A DNA stretch of 64,000 nt from Streptomyces kurssanovii (lineage in GTDB: Bacteria > Actinomycetota > Actinomycetes > Streptomycetales > Streptomycetaceae), in contig NZ_BMTN01000001.1 in the NCBI RefSeq assembly GCF_014649695.1, forward strand, positions 124,001-188,000. Reading direction: 5' to 3'. Under the pieces are notes generated by a model. The model worked only from the letters and a program-made list of their open reading frames with translations, ran no database searches and was not told where the DNA came from. Shown piece after piece: positions 7,937 through 16,398 of this stretch. Position 1 is the first letter of the stretch; the number at the start of each line of letters is the position of its first letter. Both the position numbers and the translations under genes were made by a program.

Positions 7937-8803
7937 TCAGCGAAGCAGCGCTCCGCGCAGCGTGATGTTGTGCCGTGTGCGCAGCCGCCGCAGCTCCCAC
8001 ATCGCCACGAGGGTGACCGACAGCGGGGCTCCCAGGGTGAAGGCCATCCGCACCCAGAACGGCACGCTGTCGTAGGCACCCCGGAACAGGTCGAAGAGGG
8101 CGACTTCCCACACGAGCAGCGTCGCGAGCAGCGGCGGCACCGTCTCGTGGAGGTCGGCCGTCCGGAAGACGTGCACGAGCGACTGCGCGATGCCGTAGAG
8201 ACCGAACGGGGCCAGCCACAACGCGAAGGCGCCCAGGGCGAACAGAAGCACCACCCGCCCGGCGGAAGCCGTCCAGTTCGTGTCCTCGGTCACGTACCCC
8301 AGCCCCGTGATCAGTCTCGGCACGGCGAGCGTGACGACCAGCGCGAGCAGCGCCCCGGCGGGCTTGCCGACACGGCGCAGGAACAGACGCCGGTTGGGCG
8401 GGCGGGCCGCCGCGATGAAGACGGCGACGGCGACCGGGAAGGTCACCCCCAGAACGATGAGGGTGGTACGGATCTGGCCGAAGCGGTCGTCCAGCACGGC
8501 GTCGGCGTCCGACGCCAGCCCGTAGGACAGCAGCATCCACGTGATGGCGACGAGACCGACGACCGTCCTGACGACCTGGACCTTCTTCACCATCGGGTCG
8601 TGCACACGGTCGGGCCGGGACGGCGTGAACACCGCGCGCGCCACGGCGATCGGGTTGAAGAGACTCCCGAAGGTCAGCCGCCGACGCGCCGGGGCAGGCG
8701 GCCACGGGCCCGGCGGCGGTAGGGGCGGCCCACCCGGTCCCGGCGGTCGTCCTCCGCCGTACGGGTTCCACGGAGCCCCGGCTCCGCCCCCGTTTCCGCT
8801 CAT
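7937..8803 (-). CDS. Integral membrane protein with Pro/Gly-rich cytosolic N-terminus
   Basis: A 288-residue protein from ATG 8803; the frame extends further upstream but only into low-quality sequence. Residues 1-45 are Gly/Pro-rich. About five or six hydrophobic segments follow, including VVRTVVGLVAITWMLLSYGL, IVLGVTFPVAVAVFIAA, GALLALVVTLAV, VVLLFALGAFALWLAPFGLY and ATLLVWEVALFDLF. The C-terminus is basic and probably cytosolic. I recognise no catalytic or transport motif. Similar Streptomyces proteins are annotated only as integral membrane proteins. It is transcribed convergently with the lipase-like gene. Confidence 0.8.
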   Translation of the reverse strand: MSGNGGGAGAPWNPYGGGRPPGPGGPPLPPPGPWPPAPARRRLTFGSLFNPIAVARAVFTPSRPDRVHDPMVKKVQVVRTVVGLVAITWMLLSYGLASDADAVLDDRFGQIRTTLIVLGVTFPVAVAVFIAAARPPNRRLFLRRVGKPAGALLALVVTLAVPRLITGLGYVTEDTNWTASAGRVVLLFALGAFALWLAPFGLYGIAQSLVHVFRTADLHETVPPLLATLLVWEVALFDLFRGAYDSVPFWVRMAFTLGAPLSVTLVAMWELRRLRTRHNITLRGALLR

Positions 8804-9090
8804 CCCCGTGTCCTTCGCGTCGCCGTGCCAAGAGGTCACAGGGAGATTAGGCAATCGCGGCGCGTGAAACCATCTCCGTCCCGCTGCAGTTGCGCTGCAG
8901 CCGTGTGCCGACGGTGAGTGGGCAGTCATCGTCGGCCGCGCTTGCATGCGGCAGGCCCGAAGGCCCGAAGGCGGAGCGGAAGGTCGGCGACGAGACGGAC
9001 GGCCGAAGCGCACGGACGGCCAGGCCGACGGGCGAGTGTCAGTGCCGGGTGTCAGGCTGGGACGAGACCTGATCTGCGAAGGGAATTGCC

Positions 9091-9888
9091 GTGATCACCA
9101 CTGATTTCGTCCCCGGCTCCCCCTGTTGGCTGGACCTCGGTGCCCCCGACGTCCCGGCTGCCGCGGCGTTCTACGGCGCGGTGCTGGGATGGGACTTCGA
9201 GTCCATGGGGGAGGGGGAGGACATGGAAGGCGGGATGTTCCGGAAGGACGGCAAGATCGTCGCCGGCCTCGGCAAGCTCACCGAGAAGGGCGCCCGCCCG
9301 GCCTGGATGATCTACTACTGCGTCGCCGACGCGGATGCCACGACCCAGGCCGTGGAGAGCGCGGGCGGCACGGTGCGGGTCGCGCCGAGGGACCTCGACG
9401 AGTGGGGCCGGATGGCCCAGTACAGCGACCCCCTGGGGGGCCAGTTCGCCGTCTGGCAGCCCGGTCAGAACAAGGGCGTCGACCTTGTGGACCAGCCGGG
9501 CTCGCTGTCCTGGACCGAGCTGTACACGAGCGACGTAGCGGCCGCGAAGGAGTTCTACGGCCGGGTCTTCGGCTGGCAGTTCAGTGACATGGAGCTGCCC
9601 GGCGGCGGGGGCACGTATGCCCTCATCACTCCCGCCGGGCTTGCCGAGGAGCGTATGCACGGCGGCCTCATGGAGCTCCGTAAGGAGGACCTCGCTCTGG
9701 CGGACGGGCAGCCGTACTGGCACCCGGTCTTCGCCGTCGAGGACTGCGACGCCGCGGTCGCACAGGTCACCGAGAAGGGTGGCAGCGTGCAGATGGGGCC
9801 GGAGGACGCGGAGGGCGTCGGCCGCCTGGCGGTCTGCCTCGACCCGTCGAACGCGGACTTCGTCGTGCTCACCCCGACCGAGAGCTGA
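9091..9888 (+). CDS. Two-domain VOC (glyoxalase/bleomycin-resistance-like) protein
   Basis: A 265-residue protein of two tandem vicinal-oxygen-chelate modules. The first opens with GSPCWLDLGAPDVPAAAAFY (about residues 9-28) and closes with QFAVWQPG. The second opens with SLSWTELYTSDVAAAKEFYG (about residues 137-156) and closes with ADFVVLTPTE. Each module has the beta-alpha-beta-beta-beta pattern of the fold. Paired modules of this kind in Streptomyces are usually annotated as VOC family or hydroxylase-like proteins, and their substrates are unknown. AAGGGAATT just ahead of ATG 9091 supports the start. It stands as a single gene. Confidence 0.88.
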   Translation: MITTDFVPGSPCWLDLGAPDVPAAAAFYGAVLGWDFESMGEGEDMEGGMFRKDGKIVAGLGKLTEKGARPAWMIYYCVADADATTQAVESAGGTVRVAPRDLDEWGRMAQYSDPLGGQFAVWQPGQNKGVDLVDQPGSLSWTELYTSDVAAAKEFYGRVFGWQFSDMELPGGGGTYALITPAGLAEERMHGGLMELRKEDLALADGQPYWHPVFAVEDCDAAVAQVTEKGGSVQMGPEDAEGVGRLAVCLDPSNADFVVLTPTES

Positions 9889-9974
9889 CCGGCGCGGAAG
9901 AGGCCCGGGAGACGGCACGGGCCACCGCCTCCCGCTCTGCACGCGCCCGGATCGGGTCGCGACGGCCGGGACGA

Positions 9975-10385
9975 GTGCGAGATGCCGGCTCGACGGGTGT
10001 CGCCCCGTCCGGATCAGGGCGGCGCAGGCGGCTCGCCACGATGGTCAGCTGGTCGGACGACTCGGAACCTCTTCGCAGGGAGCTCAGCATCGCGATCGTC
10101 GTGGTCCTCGATATGCCGGGGATGACCCAGGCCCAGTACGAGCAGAGCGCGGAGAAGGTGGCTGGTCGGCCGGGCCCGGTCAAGAGCCCCGCCGACTGGC
10201 CGGTGGCCGGTCTCGTCTCGCACACTGCCGCCCCCACCGACAACGGCTGGCTCGTCGTGGACGTCTGGGAGTCCGAGGAGGCATTCCGGCAGTTCGGCGA
10301 GACCCTCGTCCCGATCCGGCGGGACCTGGGCCTCCCCGACGTGCAACCGAAGACCTACCCGGTGTTCAACGTGGTCACCCGCTAG
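9975..10385 (+). CDS. Small antibiotic-biosynthesis-monooxygenase-like (dimeric alpha-beta barrel) protein
   Basis: The conserved part is the last ~100 residues (AIVVVLDMPGMTQAQYEQ to TYPVFNVVTR), with the beta-alpha-beta layout of ferredoxin-like dimeric barrels. GWLVVDVWESEEAFRQFGE is the typical second half. Homologous Streptomyces proteins normally start right before the first strand. The stretch from 9975 to about 10085 therefore looks like non-coding leader. The only good Shine-Dalgarno (AGGGAG, 10077-10082) sits six bases before an ATC codon at 10089, not before ATG or GTG. The true start is unresolved. Function unknown. Confidence 0.6.
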   Translation: MRDAGSTGVAPSGSGRRRRLATMVSWSDDSEPLRRELSIAIVVVLDMPGMTQAQYEQSAEKVAGRPGPVKSPADWPVAGLVSHTAAPTDNGWLVVDVWESEEAFRQFGETLVPIRRDLGLPDVQPKTYPVFNVVTR

Positions 10386-10394
10386 CTGTATTGA

Positions 10395-10420
10395 TCACGA
10401 CCGCCTCAGCGGTCTCGTGA
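10395..10420. terminator. Hairpin between convergent genes
   Basis: TCACGA-CCGC pairs with GCGG-TC-TCGTGA with a small bulge and a CTCA loop. It lies right after the dimeric-barrel gene and before the end of convergent melC2, as expected of a shared terminator. Confidence 0.5.
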
Positions 10421-10476
10421 CGCATGTCGCGCCGCACGGAAGGACACCGGTCCGTCCGCGCGGCGCCGGGATTCCG

Positions 10477-11307
10477 TCAGGCGGCGACGGAGTCGTACGC
10501 GTAGTGGGGCGTGTGGTCCAGCATGTCGGCGGGGGTCACGTTGTTCCACGGCCGCATGGTGTCGTGCAGGGCCACGACGTTTCCGGTGGCGGCCGTGGGC
10601 AGGTAGGCGGAAGCGGGATGGAGCTTCTGCCAGTCGGCCCACAGCTTGTCGATGAACGCGTGGTGCATCCAGAACACCGGGTCGTTCGGGGAGGCTCCGG
10701 TCGCCATGTGGCCGCCCACCCAGACATGGACGCGGTTGTGGAGATTGGCGCCGCGCCAGCCTTCGAGGTGGTTGCGGAAGCCGTCGGACGCGCTGTTCCA
10801 GGGAGCCGCGTCGTAGGTGCCCATCGCGAGGACGGCGTCGACCTCGGCGCGGGTGGGCAGTTGGCGCCCGCCGGCACCGAGGGAGCGGCGCAGGAAGTCG
10901 CGTCCGTCGACACGGACGTTCACGGCCCAGCGGTTCGCACCGCGCGCGAACGGTCCGTCCATGACCTGACCGTCCCGGCCGCGGCCGCTGCCGCCGAGGA
11001 AGTCGGGGGCCCACAGCGACGCGCCAGGAGTGCGGTCCACGGTCCAGTCCCAGTAGGGCAGGGCGACGGTCGGGTCGACGGACTGGAGGGCCTGTTCGAA
11101 CTCTATGAGGAATCTGCGGTGCCACGGCAGGAAGGACGGCGAGCGGTGCCCGACCCGGTCACCGCTGTCGGTGTCACTCATGATGAAGTCGTTGTGGGTG
11201 GCGACGAACGTGTCGTAGCGCCCGTTGCGCTTGAGCTCCAGAAGCGCGTCGACGAAGGCGCGCTTCTCGGTGACGGTGAGCCGGGCCTGGTTCTTGCGTA
11301 CGGTCAT
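10477..11307 (-). CDS. melC2: Tyrosinase (monophenol monooxygenase)
   Basis: A 276-residue type-3 copper enzyme that hydroxylates tyrosine and oxidises DOPA to the quinone that forms melanin. The CuA ligands His38 (VATHNDF), His54 (VGHRSP) and His63 (LPWHRRF) fall at the numbering known for Streptomyces tyrosinases. The CuB His residues are in ANLHNRVHVWVGG and PVFWMHHAF. Length and start agree with MelC2 of other species. It has no signal peptide; the known mechanism is co-export with the MelC1 caddie protein through MelC1's Tat signal. melC1 is 17 bp upstream on the same strand. Confidence 0.97.
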   Translation of the reverse strand: MTVRKNQARLTVTEKRAFVDALLELKRNGRYDTFVATHNDFIMSDTDSGDRVGHRSPSFLPWHRRFLIEFEQALQSVDPTVALPYWDWTVDRTPGASLWAPDFLGGSGRGRDGQVMDGPFARGANRWAVNVRVDGRDFLRRSLGAGGRQLPTRAEVDAVLAMGTYDAAPWNSASDGFRNHLEGWRGANLHNRVHVWVGGHMATGASPNDPVFWMHHAFIDKLWADWQKLHPASAYLPTAATGNVVALHDTMRPWNNVTPADMLDHTPHYAYDSVAA

Positions 11308-11324
11308 GGCGGTGGGGCTCCCGG

Positions 11325-11699
11325 TCAGGCGGTGGCGAGGGGGACGAGTACGGCGCCCTGGAGTTCCCGCACGGCGGCGCGGGCGGTGGCACGGGGCGTG
11401 GCAAGGGGCTCGTAGTGGTTGATGACGCTGATCCAGGTGCCGTCGGCGTTCTGCATCACGTGCAGTTCCTCGCCGTCGATGTGCACGGTGTAGCCGCCTC
11501 CGTGTCCGCCGTGGTGCCCGCCGGCGTGCGAGGGCGCGCCCTGGATACGGCGGCCCTGGTAGACCTCGTCGAACGGCGGCGGTCCGGCGGCGGCGCGGGC
11601 GGGGGTGGTGGCGCGCGCTGTTGCGGCGACGGCGAGGGTGAGACCGGCGGCGGCGCCGGCGGCGGCCCCCAGCGCGTGGCGGCGAGTGATGGTGGACAC
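11325..11699 (-). CDS. melC1: Tyrosinase copper chaperone/caddie protein
   Basis: A 124-residue protein starting at GTG 11699, with an AGGGGGA Shine-Dalgarno nine bases before it. A twin-arginine-type leader is evident: [18 protein letters not shown] followed by ARATTPARA. The mature part carries a His-rich [12 protein letters not shown] segment and the [23 protein letters not shown] core of MelC1. MelC1 delivers Cu(II) to apotyrosinase and carries it across the membrane by the Tat route. The neighbour and the motifs make the call secure. An upstream in-frame ATG would add about 20 unconserved residues ahead of the Tat motif, so I prefer the GTG. Confidence 0.94.
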   Translation of the reverse strand: MSTITRRHALGAAAGAAAGLTLAVAATARATTPARAAAGPPPFDEVYQGRRIQGAPSHAGGHHGGHGGGYTVHIDGEELHVMQNADGTWISVINHYEPLATPRATARAAVRELQGAVLVPLATA

Positions 11700-12370
11700 G
11701 GGAAAGTTCCCCCTGCGTGGTCGGTCGGGCAAGGGGGCTGTGGTCGGCAGCCCCTGTGGCATATGCCTATCGGGGTTGCTCGAGTGGGGGGAAATCGCCG
11801 GAAACGGTTGGGCCGGATGCGGACATCTCCCCATGCATGGTGCAGACTTGAACGAAGTCGATCTTGCTGTCGAGTGGTGCTCGAGCCCTGTCGCGAAGGG
11901 AATTCCTGCGGGCGGCGCGGCCATCGCGCGAAGATTCTTCCGCCCCGGTCCGGAACATGTGTCAGGCCTCACGCGCCAGAAGTGTCCTTAAGACACCCGG
12001 TGTGGCGGCCTTCGCCGATGCGGGGCAGGCGTGGGGGCCAGGCAGGGAGCCTCGTCGGCGGCAAGTTGGCCGGATCCTGTGCGCCCCGATGGGCCGCAGA
12101 GGCGTCGTGGAGCGGTGGTCGGCCTGCGCGCCCCCGTCGCGCTCCAGCGAAGTGGCGCAATGTCACTGATTGACCAGATAAACCGTATTCAAATGATCGT
12201 CACCGCTTCGAGGTAATGCGTCTGGGTTCTCCAGGCGATGCGGCCCGAGCGGTCGTTACGGTCCTTCGGGACCTGCACGGATCCCCGTGACTCCCTCCAT
12301 CCCTCCCTGTTCGCAGTCGGCGCACCGGTGTGCGCCGGCCGTCATCCGTCGTGAAGGAGAACTGGCCTCG
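11700..12370. other. Intergenic region between divergent mel and 2-MIB operons
   Basis: About 670 bases with no supportable gene. It should hold the mel promoter on the minus side, where a GGCATATGCC palindrome lies at 11758-11767. The promoter of the encapsulin operon should lie on the plus side, where an AT-richer stretch with TTGACC sits at 12170-12175. No -10 box is at standard spacing from that TTGACC, so the assignment is weak. Open frames here look like chance GC frames. Confidence 0.55.
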
Positions 12371-13801
12371 ATGACTGTCGACAGCAGCCCGGAAGCCCAG
12401 GCGGCCGCACCAGCGCTGCCTCAGCAGTCCCTGGGCACCGCCGCTGCCCGTAACCTCGCCACCACCACCAAGTCCGCTCCGCAGATGCAGGAGATCACCT
12501 CCCGCTGGCTGCTGCGCATGCTTCCCTGGGTCGAGACCAAGGGCGGTGCCTACCGGGTCAACCGTCGGTTACGCCACACCGTCGGCGACGGGCGCATCGA
12601 GTTCGTCCAGGAGGGTGCCACGGTCCGTGTGATCCCCCGCGAACTCGGTGAGTTGTCCCTGCTGCGGGGCTTCGAGGACCTCGACGCTCTCACCGCTCTT
12701 GCCGGCCGCTGCACGCAGCGTGACTTCTCGGCAGGCGAGGTCCTCGTCGAGCGCGGCACCCCGGCCGACCGGATCCACATGATCGCCCATGGCCGCGTCC
12801 GCCAGACCTCCGACGGCAAGTACGGCGGGGAGATCGCCATCGCGGTGCTCGCGGACGGAGACCGCTTCGGAGAGAACGCCCTCCTGGACGCCGACGCCCG
12901 CTACGACTACACGGCCACCGCCGAAACCTCCGGCACGCTCCTGACCCTCTCCCGTGCCGACTTCGCCGCAGTACAGGCCGCCGCGCCCAGCCTCCAGACC
13001 CACATCGAGGAGTTCAGCTCGCTCGCACAGCAGCGGCAGAACAAGCACGGTGAGGCCGAGATCGCCATGTCGGCCGGCCACGTCGGCGAGGCCGAACTGC
13101 CCGGCGCCTTCGTCGACTACGAACTGAAGCCACGCGAGTACGAACTCTCCGTCGCGCAGACGGTCCTGAAGGTCCACACCCGGGTCGCCGACCTCTACAA
13201 CGGCCCGATGAACCAGACGGAGGAGCAGCTCCGGCTCACCGTCGAGGCGTTGCGTGAGCGCCAGGAGCACGAGCTCATCAACAACCGCGAATTCGGCCTG
13301 CTGCACAACGCCGACTTCAAGCAGCGGATCCAGCCCCACGCCGGGGCGCCGACCCCGGACGACATGGACGAGCTGCTCTGCCGCCGTCGCGGCACCAAGC
13401 TCTTCCTCGCCCACCCGAGGACGATCGCCGCGATCGGCCGCGGGTTCAACGCGTGTGGCCTCTACCCGGACCACGTCGACCTCGGCGGACAGTCCGTCCC
13501 GGCCTGGCGCGGTGTCCCGATCCTGCCCTGCAACAAGATCCCGATCAGCAAGGAGCAGACCAGCTCCATCATCGCGATGCGCACCGGCGAGGAGAACCAG
13601 GGTGTCATCGGCCTGCGGCAGACCGGTCTGCCGGACGAGTACGAGCCGGGCCTCTCCGTGCGATTCATGGGCATCAGCGAGCAGGCGATCATCTCCTACC
13701 TCGTCACCACGTACTACTCCGCCGCGGTACTCGTACCCGATGCGCTCGGCGTGATGGAGAACGTGCAGATCGCCCGCAGGAGCGACCAGGGAACCCGCTG
13801 A
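12371..13801 (+). CDS. Family 2B encapsulin shell protein with cyclic-nucleotide-binding-like domain (EshA/SCO7699 type)
   Basis: A 476-residue protein from ATG 12371, with GAAGGAGAA upstream. It has a short flexible N-terminus, then HK97-type shell segments ([19 protein letters not shown]; later [18 protein letters not shown], and [19 protein letters not shown] onward). An inserted cNMP-binding-like domain spans about residues 95-215. Its phosphate-binding cassette reads [11 protein letters not shown] then YDYTATAE, so the usual Arg of the R-x-A-T/S motif is absent. In published work this class forms protein nanocompartments that load the 2-MIB terpene cyclase. In S. griseus the EshA homologue affects growth and antibiotic formation. 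The next two genes are the cargo cyclase and its methyltransferase, as in SCO7699-7701. Confidence 0.95.
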   Translation: MTVDSSPEAQAAAPALPQQSLGTAAARNLATTTKSAPQMQEITSRWLLRMLPWVETKGGAYRVNRRLRHTVGDGRIEFVQEGATVRVIPRELGELSLLRGFEDLDALTALAGRCTQRDFSAGEVLVERGTPADRIHMIAHGRVRQTSDGKYGGEIAIAVLADGDRFGENALLDADARYDYTATAETSGTLLTLSRADFAAVQAAAPSLQTHIEEFSSLAQQRQNKHGEAEIAMSAGHVGEAELPGAFVDYELKPREYELSVAQTVLKVHTRVADLYNGPMNQTEEQLRLTVEALRERQEHELINNREFGLLHNADFKQRIQPHAGAPTPDDMDELLCRRRGTKLFLAHPRTIAAIGRGFNACGLYPDHVDLGGQSVPAWRGVPILPCNKIPISKEQTSSIIAMRTGEENQGVIGLRQTGLPDEYEPGLSVRFMGISEQAIISYLVTTYYSAAVLVPDALGVMENVQIARRSDQGTR

Positions 13802-13888
13802 CGGCCCCCGGCCGAACCGGATCCGTCCCGCCCGGCGGACCGGCGCGGATCCGGAACGGCCCCATCCACCGCAGCAAGGAGCTACGGA

Positions 13889-15232
13889 ATGCCCGACCCT
13901 GGACCCTTCCCTCAGCAGTCGAGGCCGCCCACCGCCGCGGCCCGCTCCGGTGCCCCCGTGCTCCCCGGGGCCGCCCACCGCTCCATGGCGGCCGTCCCGC
14001 AGCCGGCGCCCGCGGAACCACCGGCGGCAACTGTGCACGGCGTGCCCGCGCCGGTGGCTCCCGGCCTGCCGGCCGCGCCACATCCGCCGATCGTCCCGTC
14101 GGCCCCCGCGGACACCTCCGCCGTTCCGGCCGTGCCTACCGCGGACTCCACCCTCCATCGGGTCCTGCGCGGCCCGAGCGGCCTGGGCACAACCTCGCTC
14201 TCCCTGGCCCGCCGTCTTGACCCGGTGCTCCCGGAATCCGCGCCGCCCGCCGAAGGCCGGGCCGTTCCGGGCCTCTACCACCACCCCGTACCCGAGCCCG
14301 ATCCCGCACGGGTGGAGGAGGTCAGCCGCCGGATCAAGCGCTGGGCCGAGGACGAGGTCCAGCTCTACCCCGAGGACTGGGAAGGCCAGTTCGACGGTTT
14401 CTCCGTCGGCCGCTACATGGTCGCCTGCCACCCGGACGCCCTCACGGTCGACCACCTGATGCTCGCCACCCGGCTGATGGTCGCGGAGAACGCCGTCGAC
14501 GACTGCTACTGCGAGGACCACGGAGGCTCACCCGTCGGTCTCGGCGGACGCCTCCTCCTCGCGCACACCGCGCTCGACCGCCTCCACACCACCCCGGAGT
14601 ACGCGCCGGAGTGGGAGGAGTCGCTCGGCTCGGACGCCCCGCGGCGCGCGTACCGCAGCGCGATGGAGCACTTCGTACGGGAGGCCACGCCCTCCCAGGC
14701 CGACCGCTACCGGCACGACATGGCCCGGCTGCACCTGGGCTACCTGGCCGAGGCCGCCTGGGCCGAGACCGATCACGTCCCGCAGGTGTGGGAGTACCTG
14801 GCCATGCGTCAGTTCAACAACTTCCGCCCCTGCCCCACTATCACCGACACCGTTGGCGGCTACGAACTGCCGGCGGACCTGCATGCCCGGCCGGAGATGC
14901 AGCGGGTCATCGCACTCGCCGGGAACGCGACCACCATCGTCAACGACCTCTACTCCTACACCAAGGAGCTCGACAGCCCCGGCCGGCACCTGAACCTCCC
15001 GGTGGTGATCGCGGAACGCGAGCAGCTCTCCGAGCGCGACGCGTACCTGAAGGCGGTCGAGGTCCACAACGAGCTCATGCACGCCTTCGAGGCCGCCGCG
15101 GCCGACCTGGCCGCCGCCTGCCCCGTGCCCCCCTTGCTGCGCTTCCTCAAGGGCGTGGCCGCCTGGGTCGACGGCAACCACTACTGGCACCGCACCAACA
15201 CCTACCGCTACAGCCTGCCCGACTTCTGGTAA
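13889..15232 (+). CDS. 2-methylisoborneol synthase (class I terpene cyclase, encapsulin cargo)
   Basis: A 447-residue protein that cyclises 2-methyl-GPP to 2-methylisoborneol, the earthy off-flavour volatile. The catalytic domain (about residues 125-447) carries the Mg-binding motifs DDCYCED (204-210) and NDLYSYTKE (352-360), as in the S. coelicolor enzyme. Residues 1-120 are Pro/Ala-rich and probably disordered. Within this leader TLHRVLRGPSGLGTTSLSL (about 88-106) is an ordered-looking patch. In published work on family 2 encapsulins, such N-terminal disordered regions direct the cyclase into the shell. It follows the shell gene by 87 bp and precedes the methyltransferase by about 15 bp. 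Confidence 0.96.
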   Translation: MPDPGPFPQQSRPPTAAARSGAPVLPGAAHRSMAAVPQPAPAEPPAATVHGVPAPVAPGLPAAPHPPIVPSAPADTSAVPAVPTADSTLHRVLRGPSGLGTTSLSLARRLDPVLPESAPPAEGRAVPGLYHHPVPEPDPARVEEVSRRIKRWAEDEVQLYPEDWEGQFDGFSVGRYMVACHPDALTVDHLMLATRLMVAENAVDDCYCEDHGGSPVGLGGRLLLAHTALDRLHTTPEYAPEWEESLGSDAPRRAYRSAMEHFVREATPSQADRYRHDMARLHLGYLAEAAWAETDHVPQVWEYLAMRQFNNFRPCPTITDTVGGYELPADLHARPEMQRVIALAGNATTIVNDLYSYTKELDSPGRHLNLPVVIAEREQLSERDAYLKAVEVHNELMHAFEAAAADLAAACPVPPLLRFLKGVAAWVDGNHYWHRTNTYRYSLPDFW

Positions 15233-15247
15233 GGAATGGACATCTCT

Positions 15248-16123
15248 GTGACCACCGAACTGAACCCCACCGCCTCCGCGATGATCCCGGCCCCGGCGAC
15301 GCCCTACCAGCGGGACATCGCCCGTTACTGGAACAGCGAGGCGAGGCCGGTGAACCTGCGCCTCGGTGACGTGGACGGGCTCTACCACCACCACTACGGC
15401 GTCGGCGCCGTCGACCACGACGCGCTCGGCGACCCCGAGGACAGCGAGTACGAGAAGAGGCTGATCGCCGAGCTGCACCGCCTCGAGTCGGCCCAGACCG
15501 AGGTCCTCCTGGACCACCTCGGTCCCGTCCGGGCCGACGACACACTCGTCGACGCCGGCTGCGGGCGCGGCGGGTCCATGGTCATGGCCCACCAGCGCTT
15601 CGGCTGCAAGGTCGAGGGCGTCACGCTCTCCTCCTCACAGGCCGACTTCGGCAACGGGCGCGCGCGGGAGCTCCGCATCCAGGATCATGTCCGCGCACGC
15701 GTCTGTAACATGCTCGACACGCCGTTCGAGAGCGGCAGTATCGCCGCTTCGTGGAACAACGAGTCGAGCATGTACGTCGACCTGCACGACCTTCTCGCCG
15801 AGCACTCCCGCTTCCTCAAGGTCGGCGGCCGGTACGTGACGATCACCGGCTGCTGGAACCCCCGTTACGGCCAGCCGTCGAAGTGGGTCTCCCGGATCAA
15901 CGCCCACTTCGAGTGCAACATCCACTCCCGCCGTGAATACCTGCGGGCCATGGCCGACAACCGGCTCGTGCCGCAGGCCGTCATCGACCTCACCCCCGAC
16001 ACGCTGCCCTACTGGGAGCTGCGGGCCACGTCCTCCCTGGTCACCGGCATCGAGGAAGCGTTCATCAAGTCGTACGGGGACGGCTCCTTCCAGTACGTCC
16101 TGATCGCGGCCGACCGGGTCTGA
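15248..16123 (+). CDS. Geranyl diphosphate 2-C-methyltransferase
   Basis: A 291-residue SAM-dependent methyltransferase that makes 2-methyl-GPP, the substrate of the cyclase upstream. Motif I is LVDAGCGRGGSMVM. FGCKVEGVTLSSSQADFG resembles the cyclopropane-synthase-like group, and SWNNESSMYVDL and the C-terminal YGDGSFQYVLIAADR end match the SCO7701 type. An in-frame ATG exists at 15236, but it directly abuts the AAGGA Shine-Dalgarno (15231-15235). The GTG at 15248, 12 bases downstream, is therefore the better start. The gene is the last of the 2-MIB operon and is followed by a hairpin. Confidence 0.95.
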   Translation: MTTELNPTASAMIPAPATPYQRDIARYWNSEARPVNLRLGDVDGLYHHHYGVGAVDHDALGDPEDSEYEKRLIAELHRLESAQTEVLLDHLGPVRADDTLVDAGCGRGGSMVMAHQRFGCKVEGVTLSSSQADFGNGRARELRIQDHVRARVCNMLDTPFESGSIAASWNNESSMYVDLHDLLAEHSRFLKVGGRYVTITGCWNPRYGQPSKWVSRINAHFECNIHSRREYLRAMADNRLVPQAVIDLTPDTLPYWELRATSSLVTGIEEAFIKSYGDGSFQYVLIAADRV

Positions 16124-16137
16124 CCCCGGTTCCCGAG

Positions 16138-16162
16138 CCGGGTCCGTCCCTGGCGGACCCGG
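16138..16162 (+). terminator. Hairpin terminator of the 2-MIB operon
   Basis: CCGGGTCCG pairs perfectly with CGGACCCGG across a 7-base loop, 15 bases after the methyltransferase stop. No T-run follows, as is common in this genus. Confidence 0.7.
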
Positions 16163-16398
16163 TACGCGACCGCGACCAGTGGCATGCCGGCACCGGAGCG
16201 GACGGCCCGCCAAGACCGGCCGGCGAACCCGTTCGCAGCCGGCGCGGCGACGTGAGCCTCAACCCGCCACCCCACTCGGCGGCTTGCTCATGCGATCATG
16301 CGGGCGGCTCTCGATCGACCGGTGCACAGTCAGCTGACGAGGTGGCGGGCGATCGAGCCGTCGGGCATCGAGCAATCGAGCGAGAACGGGAGTGCGGT

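Noticed and set aside
12569-14521. A 650-codon minus-strand frame opposite the encapsulin and cyclase genes
   Set aside because: It lies antisense to two well-defined genes and shows no motif of its own.
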